A stretch of 64,000 bases of DNA, taken from positions 12,501-76,500 of the forward strand of contig CAJNDS010002436.1 in assembly GCA_905221605.1 (NCBI GenBank), in the 5' to 3' direction. Positions 62,847 to 64,000 of this stretch are shown one piece after another. A program made the translations under genes and the position numbers. Source of the stretch: Symbiodinium natans (Eukaryota; Sar; Dinophyceae; Suessiales; Symbiodiniaceae). Below the pieces are notes generated by a model that saw only the letters and a program-made list of their open reading frames with translations, searched no databases and was not told the DNA's origin. The stretch's first letter is position 1. The number at the start of each line of letters is the position of its first letter.

Positions 62847-64000
62847 GGGGGAGGGGGCAGGAGTCTTGAAATGAAGTTCCACCTTCGACTACTGCAAAAC
62901 TTAGAAGGCGGTTTCTCTACTTCTATCGCCCTAAACCATACACTAGGTTAGGTGGCAGGGAGGAGGTGTGTGGGCAGTCACACTGAAATACACGCAACCT
63001 CCAGGGCCACAGACGAGTTTCTGGGACCCGGGCTGATGGTGCCAGAGTGGCCGGCATCGCAGCTGCAGCCACTGTGCACAGCATCGCCGGATGATCCTAG
63101 AAAGCCGAGCGGAGGCCGCAATGGGGTCAAAAGGACATCCCTGATATAACCCAAGGCCTGATAACGCTACTGCGTTCTGCTCGTATTCCGACTATGTTGC
63201 GACTCTTCGATACCATCGAAAACTTTCCAGGCCTATTCATTAAGAACCATTTGGTGCTCAAACCCTAAACCCTCAACCCTAAACCTTTTCGTTCTCTGAG
63301 CCGGATCCTGCAGGGCAGTCCACAGCATCGCAGCAGCCGCTGAGCGAGTTCGCCACAGTGGTGCTGGCCTTGGGCTTGTAGCCTGGCCGCACACAAACAA
63401 GGTTTAGGGTTTAGGGTGTAGGGTTTAGGGTGTAGGGCACTTCTGATGCCTATGACCTGTGGCATCTGATGCCGACGTTTCGAGGTTTTGGGTCAACTCG
63501 GCTCTGCTTCCCCTTTACATCCAGCTCGTAGTGGGAACACGCCAATGACCCACGAAGACAAGCAAGGCGCAGCAAAGGCGCAGCATGGGCTTCTTTCTAG
63601 CTCTCGCCACCATTGGGCTTCTTTGTTTTTTCTATGGGTGGCAGAGCCAAGCGGCTCCAAGCCAAGAAGCTTAGCACAAAGTGCGTGCTTAAGAGCCCCC
63701 GACTCGTGGACCCAACTCTCGGCCTTTGGGGCACGTGTAGAGCGCGCAGGTCTCCACGCAGGTGCCGCTGTAGAAGGGCGAGGACGACGTGGCCTTGATT
63801 GTGCCCGAGTAGCCTGGCCAAGGGTTTAGTGGTTAGGGTTTGGATAGGCATTCATGGACAATTCCTGCATCTACCAATGCTGTGCGTGCGTTCTCTCAGA
63901 TCTGCTCTCCCCAGCTTCCCCCCCGCTTCTCCGCCTGTCTTGCACGTGCAGCCACTTGGCACGTTGTTGCCGTCTGAGTTCTCGGGGCAGTCGATAGCTG
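43590..64000 (-). CDS. Very long multi-exon gene of EGF-like Cys repeats (partial)
   Basis: Gene-level entry. More than 30 minus-strand exons encode parts of one repeat of about 42 residues: V-P-S-G-C-x-C-x-A-G-[FY]-S-G-T-I-x-A, then S-P-F-Y-x-G-x-C-x-A-V-x-C-P-A-x-S-x-G-T. The C-x-C-x2-G core is EGF-like. Exons usually carry one half-repeat; one at 60.4 kb carries a whole one. Cores not listed separately include 54,600-54,535 (PWYTGTCKAEACPAGSSG), 54,985-54,935 (GYSGEIAGDDARQG), 53,960-53,910 (VSCPANSQGTN), 53,400-53,335 (SPFYSGSCVATC), 52,855-52,800 (GYKPKKGSTI), 51,085-51,035 (VSCPTKSSG), 48,290-48,235 (ANVPSGCVCDAGY) and 47,570-47,520 (PCGCKRCSSGFS). Probably secreted or on the cell surface. 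The 5' end lies beyond base 64,000; the 3' end may be near 43.6 kb or continue into the Cys-array exons. Exact ligand or role unknown. Confidence 0.75.
44805..44904. other. Assembly gap (100 N)
   Basis: Exactly 100 Ns, flanked on the left by 24 Cs and on the right by (CT)n. The size is a placeholder; the true length is unknown. Confidence 1.
44905..45182 (+). repeat. CT microsatellite with two embedded 50-bp repeats
   Basis: (CT)n and (CTTT)n tracts interrupted twice by a near-identical segment (gtccttcttttcctgcacac). On the minus strand the segment reads EQCVQEKKDDEQ-like sequence, in frame with Arg/Glu-rich (GAGA)n. Possibly a low-complexity exon, more likely just a repeat. Confidence 0.85.
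45740..45830 (-). CDS. Candidate coiled-coil exon, unknown
   Basis: Reads AALEQLKAEKQRQKELVDQD then GTPGW after acceptor ccttggttgcag/GC. Helical and charged, unlike the cysteine-repeat exons around it, so it may belong to another gene. Confidence 0.45.
46068..46123 (+). repeat. CCCTAAA tract
   Basis: Seven or eight units, one variant (CCCTAGA). Opposite orientation to the tract at 46,243. Confidence 0.95.
46243..46370 (+). repeat. TTTAGGG tract, 17 perfect units
   Basis: The longest perfect telomere-type tract in the window. Confidence 0.98.
46692..46770 (+). repeat. CCCTAAA tract
   Basis: Ten to eleven units with minor variants. Confidence 0.95.
48420..48528 (-). CDS. EGF-like gene, exon
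   Basis: Reads DAGYSGTISASSGAPFYSGS then CDAVACPAHSTG after acceptor agaactag/G. A complete second half-repeat. Confidence 0.75.
48715..48805 (-). CDS. EGF-like gene, exon
   Basis: Reads EVACPAHSTGTNVPGGCSCT. Joins the end of one repeat to the start of the next. Confidence 0.7.
48918..48957 (+). repeat. TA dinucleotide microsatellite
   Basis: About 18 TA units in an AT-rich surround (48,840-49,060). Confidence 0.95.
49205..49291 (-). CDS. EGF-like gene, exon
   Basis: Reads GYSGTITASSAAPFYTGSCT then AV. On the coding strand the preceding intron ends in a (CCCTAAA)n tract running straight into the acceptor CCCTGAG/GC. Confidence 0.75.
49286..49370 (+). repeat. TTTAGGG tract at an intron 3' end
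   Basis: Eleven to twelve perfect units. On the coding strand it abuts the splice acceptor of the EGF-like exon at 49,205-49,291. Confidence 0.95.
50365..50435 (-). CDS. EGF-like gene, exon
   Basis: Reads FYESTCAAVACPAHATGKDA after acceptor gcttctgcag/G. Confidence 0.65.
50686..50745 (-). CDS. EGF-like gene, exon
   Basis: Reads VVKGCACDAGFSGKVTATTA, first half-repeat. A shorter VVSGCACDAG core lies at 50,135-50,095. Confidence 0.7.
51370..51433 (-). CDS. EGF-like gene, exon
   Basis: Reads GYSGTISPATTSPYFSGECK then AVTL after acceptor cttgtgcag/GC. Confidence 0.7.
51720..51825 (-). CDS. EGF-like gene, exon
   Basis: Reads EAPFFSGSCQAVACPARSTG then ASIPEGCQCKAG, two half-repeats in one exon. 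Confidence 0.75.
52340..52510 (-). CDS. EGF-like gene, two exon cores
   Basis: 52,510-52,455 reads CCDAVACPANSVGTDP and 52,385-52,340 reads QDVPSGCACSGGY, separated by a short intron containing a CCCTAAA-like stretch. Confidence 0.65.
53600..53680 (-). CDS. EGF-like gene, exon
   Basis: Reads VPSGCTCSTGYSGSIKATTS then SFAAVG. Confidence 0.7.
54140..54362 (-). CDS. EGF-like gene, two exon cores
   Basis: 54,355-54,294 reads TDIPSGCACKAGFSGSVTAT after acceptor gatttgcag/GC; 54,185-54,140 reads TSPFFSGGCAAV. Confidence 0.7.
55440..55500 (-). CDS. EGF-like gene, exon
   Basis: Reads GNNVPGGCDCLAGSSF. Next on the coding strand, near 55,245-55,165, a degenerate half-repeat reads SPSQCAAAVVAF. Confidence 0.65.
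55537..55592. mobile_element. MITE-like element, family 1 (short)
   Basis: Left end cttcccaaaataggggggtc, right end cttattctggcaaccccc; paired ends about 55 bp apart. Confidence 0.45.
55865..55960 (-). CDS. EGF-like gene, exon downstream of the nested gene
   Basis: Reads DTQKADPFYTGKCTPVGCPD then NTEG. It resumes the repeat after the intron that contains the FNIP-like gene. Confidence 0.7.
56530..58662 (-). CDS. Ubiquitin-like plus FNIP-like tandem-repeat protein, intronless
   Basis: 710 residues from the ATG at 58,662. The frame is open further up to 58,803, but the lower start puts MATGPGAGGLSLGKKRQLCI at the front, and the upstream segment is low-complexity. Residues about 12-80 look like a ubiquitin fold (RQLCIHALGG, KIGVPKGKKLRLTSGG). 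From about residue 120 there are 26 tandem repeats of 22 residues, consensus LPSGLQTLTFGFDFNQSLQG, one with a 3-residue insertion (LQDPQG), then a partial unit LRALDF. Length 22 and the LTFG-FNQ-L pattern match FNIP repeats, known from Dictyostelium and giant DNA viruses; they form a leucine-rich-repeat-like solenoid, probably for protein binding. Intronless, unlike every neighbour. BspA/LRR_5-type repeats are the main alternative. Confidence 0.85.
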   Translation of the reverse strand: MATGPGAGGLSLGKKRQLCIHALGGSGVEIEIEDQARPSDVTPAIAAKIGVPKGKKLRLTSGGNVLDDAQDLLSQAGQKPIFYVVHQVGMGDAARGLGRKLGIDGFDGQTEAEDASAMDAITSLTFGRDFNQSLQGNLLPSLLQTLTFGYAYNQRVQDVTLPSGLQTLTFGVNFNQSLQGVMLPSALRSLTFGTKFDQSLQGVTLPSSLQTLTFGFDFNQTLKDVMLPSSLQTLTFGFDFNQTLKDVMLPSGLQTLTLGFSYNHSLQGVALPSGLQTLTFSAGFNQSLKDVMLPSGLQTLTFGVDFNQSLQGVTLPSGLRTLEFGSVFNQSLKDVILPSGLQTLTFGSAYSQSLQGVMLPSALQTLTFGTKFNQSLQGVTLPSSLQILTFGLDFNQSLKDVMLPSSLQTLTFGDEFNQNLKNVTLPSALQTLTFGKNFSQSLEGVALPSSLQTLTIGFAFNQSLQDPQGVTLPSPLQTLTFGGVFNQSLKDVILPSALQTLTFGSKFNQSLQGVTFPSTLQTLTFGDSFNQGLQGVTLPSGLQTLTFGLAYNQSLQGVTMPSGVQTLTFGFAYNRSLQGVTLPSALQTLTFSVSFNQSLQGVTLPSALQTLTFGFHFNQSLQGVMLPSSLQTLIFGCDFNQSLKDVMLPSGLQILTFGFAYNQSLQSVTLPSALKSLTFGSSFNQNLEDIMLPSSLRALDFRHFCAADSS
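58842..58890 (-). CDS. EGF-like gene, exon upstream of the nested gene
   Basis: Reads GRGYKGKITAATAALLQ, the GYSGTIxA block in variant form. With the exon at 55,865-55,960 it brackets the FNIP-like gene. Confidence 0.6.
59170..59216 (-). CDS. EGF-like gene, exon
   Basis: Reads TDVPSGCKCKNGS after acceptor tctggccag/GAAC-like context. Confidence 0.6.
59766..59850 (-). CDS. EGF-like gene, exon
   Basis: Reads AASTPFYKGTCQAVACPKHS then TG. Confidence 0.75.
60410..60518 (-). CDS. EGF-like gene, exon with a whole repeat
   Basis: Reads SPFYKGACTAVDCPAHSSGS then NVPAGCTCDAG uninterrupted, showing how two half-repeats join. A short GFKGSVTA core is seen at 60,203-60,180. Confidence 0.75.
61275..61336 (-). 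CDS. EGF-like gene, exon
   Basis: Reads DVPSGCSCNAGFSGTITASD. On the coding strand its intron ends CCCTAAACCC-type repeat then agaaccag/GAT. Confidence 0.75.
61815..61890 (-). CDS. EGF-like gene, exon
   Basis: Reads SKASPFYTGACAAVSCPADS then SG. Confidence 0.75.
62055..62110 (-). CDS. EGF-like gene, exon
   Basis: Reads VPAGCTCNAGYSGTIAAG. Confidence 0.75.
62305..62356 (-). CDS. EGF-like gene, exon (partial half-repeat)
   Basis: Reads ACSTVACPANSEGAH after tgtgctaag. The SPFYxG part must lie in a separate exon. Confidence 0.6.
63023..63096 (-). CDS. EGF-like gene, exon
   Basis: Reads SSGDAVHSGCSCDAGHSGTI. Enters in phase 1, matching the phase-1 exit of the exon at 63,302-63,382. Confidence 0.75.
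63302..63382 (-). CDS. EGF-like gene, exon (variant repeat)
   Basis: Reads YKPKASTTVANSLSGCCDAV then DCPAGS. Variant with GYKPK in place of GYSGT and a Cys pair. The donor appears to be GC. Confidence 0.75.
63716..63813 (-). CDS. EGF-like gene, exon
   Basis: Reads YSGTIKATSSSPFYSGTCVE then TCALYTCP, after an intron ending in a CCCTAAC/CCCTTGG-like tract and gccag/GC. Confidence 0.75.
63932..64000 (-). CDS. EGF-like gene, exon at window edge
   Basis: Reads AIDCPENSDGNNVPSGCTCK then TG; runs off the right edge, so the gene continues upstream. Confidence 0.75.

Overview
This window looks like nuclear DNA from a dinoflagellate. The support is cumulative. Every gene I can support lies on the minus strand across 64 kb. 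Exons are tiny (about 20-120 bp) and separated by longer introns. Introns use GC and GA as well as GT at the 5' side and end in AG followed by G. Plant-type TTTAGGG/CCCTAAA tracts are scattered everywhere. One gene matches the ketosynthase protein family I associate with dinoflagellate polyketide synthases. No database search was possible; family names come from motifs read by eye. Most long uninterrupted reading frames here are antisense shadows or low-complexity repeats.

Layout, left to right. (1) 157-331: two exons of a protein kinase N-lobe, running off the left edge. (2) 5.4-17.3 kb: a many-exon gene encoding an N-terminal conserved region, a full ketosynthase (KS) fold and two beta-sandwich modules resembling starch/glycogen-binding (CBM20/AMPK-beta-like) domains. 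I could follow most of its reading frame through matching intron phases. All three KS catalytic positions (Cys, His, His) are replaced by Gly, Asn and Tyr. (3) 19.4-22.5 kb: exons of one or two Gln-rich, charged, coiled-coil-like proteins of unknown function. (4) 23.8-26.4 kb: a repeat block, with a head-to-head tandem array, 1.4 kb of degenerate TTTAGGG-like sequence and four copies of a palindromic element. (5) 27.7-28.8 kb: a small-exon gene with one predicted membrane helix; further unassigned exons lie at 31-34 kb around a triplet/9-bp repeat tract. (6) 35.0-42.4 kb: scattered exons encoding a cysteine array of the form C-x3-C-x-G-x2 repeated. (7) 43.6-64.0 kb: over 30 exons encoding an EGF-like cysteine repeat; the gene continues beyond the right edge. 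(8) 56.5-58.7 kb: an intronless gene with a ubiquitin-like N-terminus and 26 tandem 22-residue FNIP-like repeats, sitting in what appears to be an intron of gene 7, same strand.

Non-coding content includes at least two families of short inverted-repeat elements (MITE-like), many telomere-like tracts (several forming the 3' ends of introns), long poly-G/C runs, AT microsatellites and one 100-N assembly gap. I saw no tRNA, rRNA, CRISPR array, operon, ribosome-binding site or recognisable promoter. The KS-like protein would be intracellular. The two cysteine-repeat proteins look extracellular or luminal. Nothing in the sequence links the genes into one pathway.
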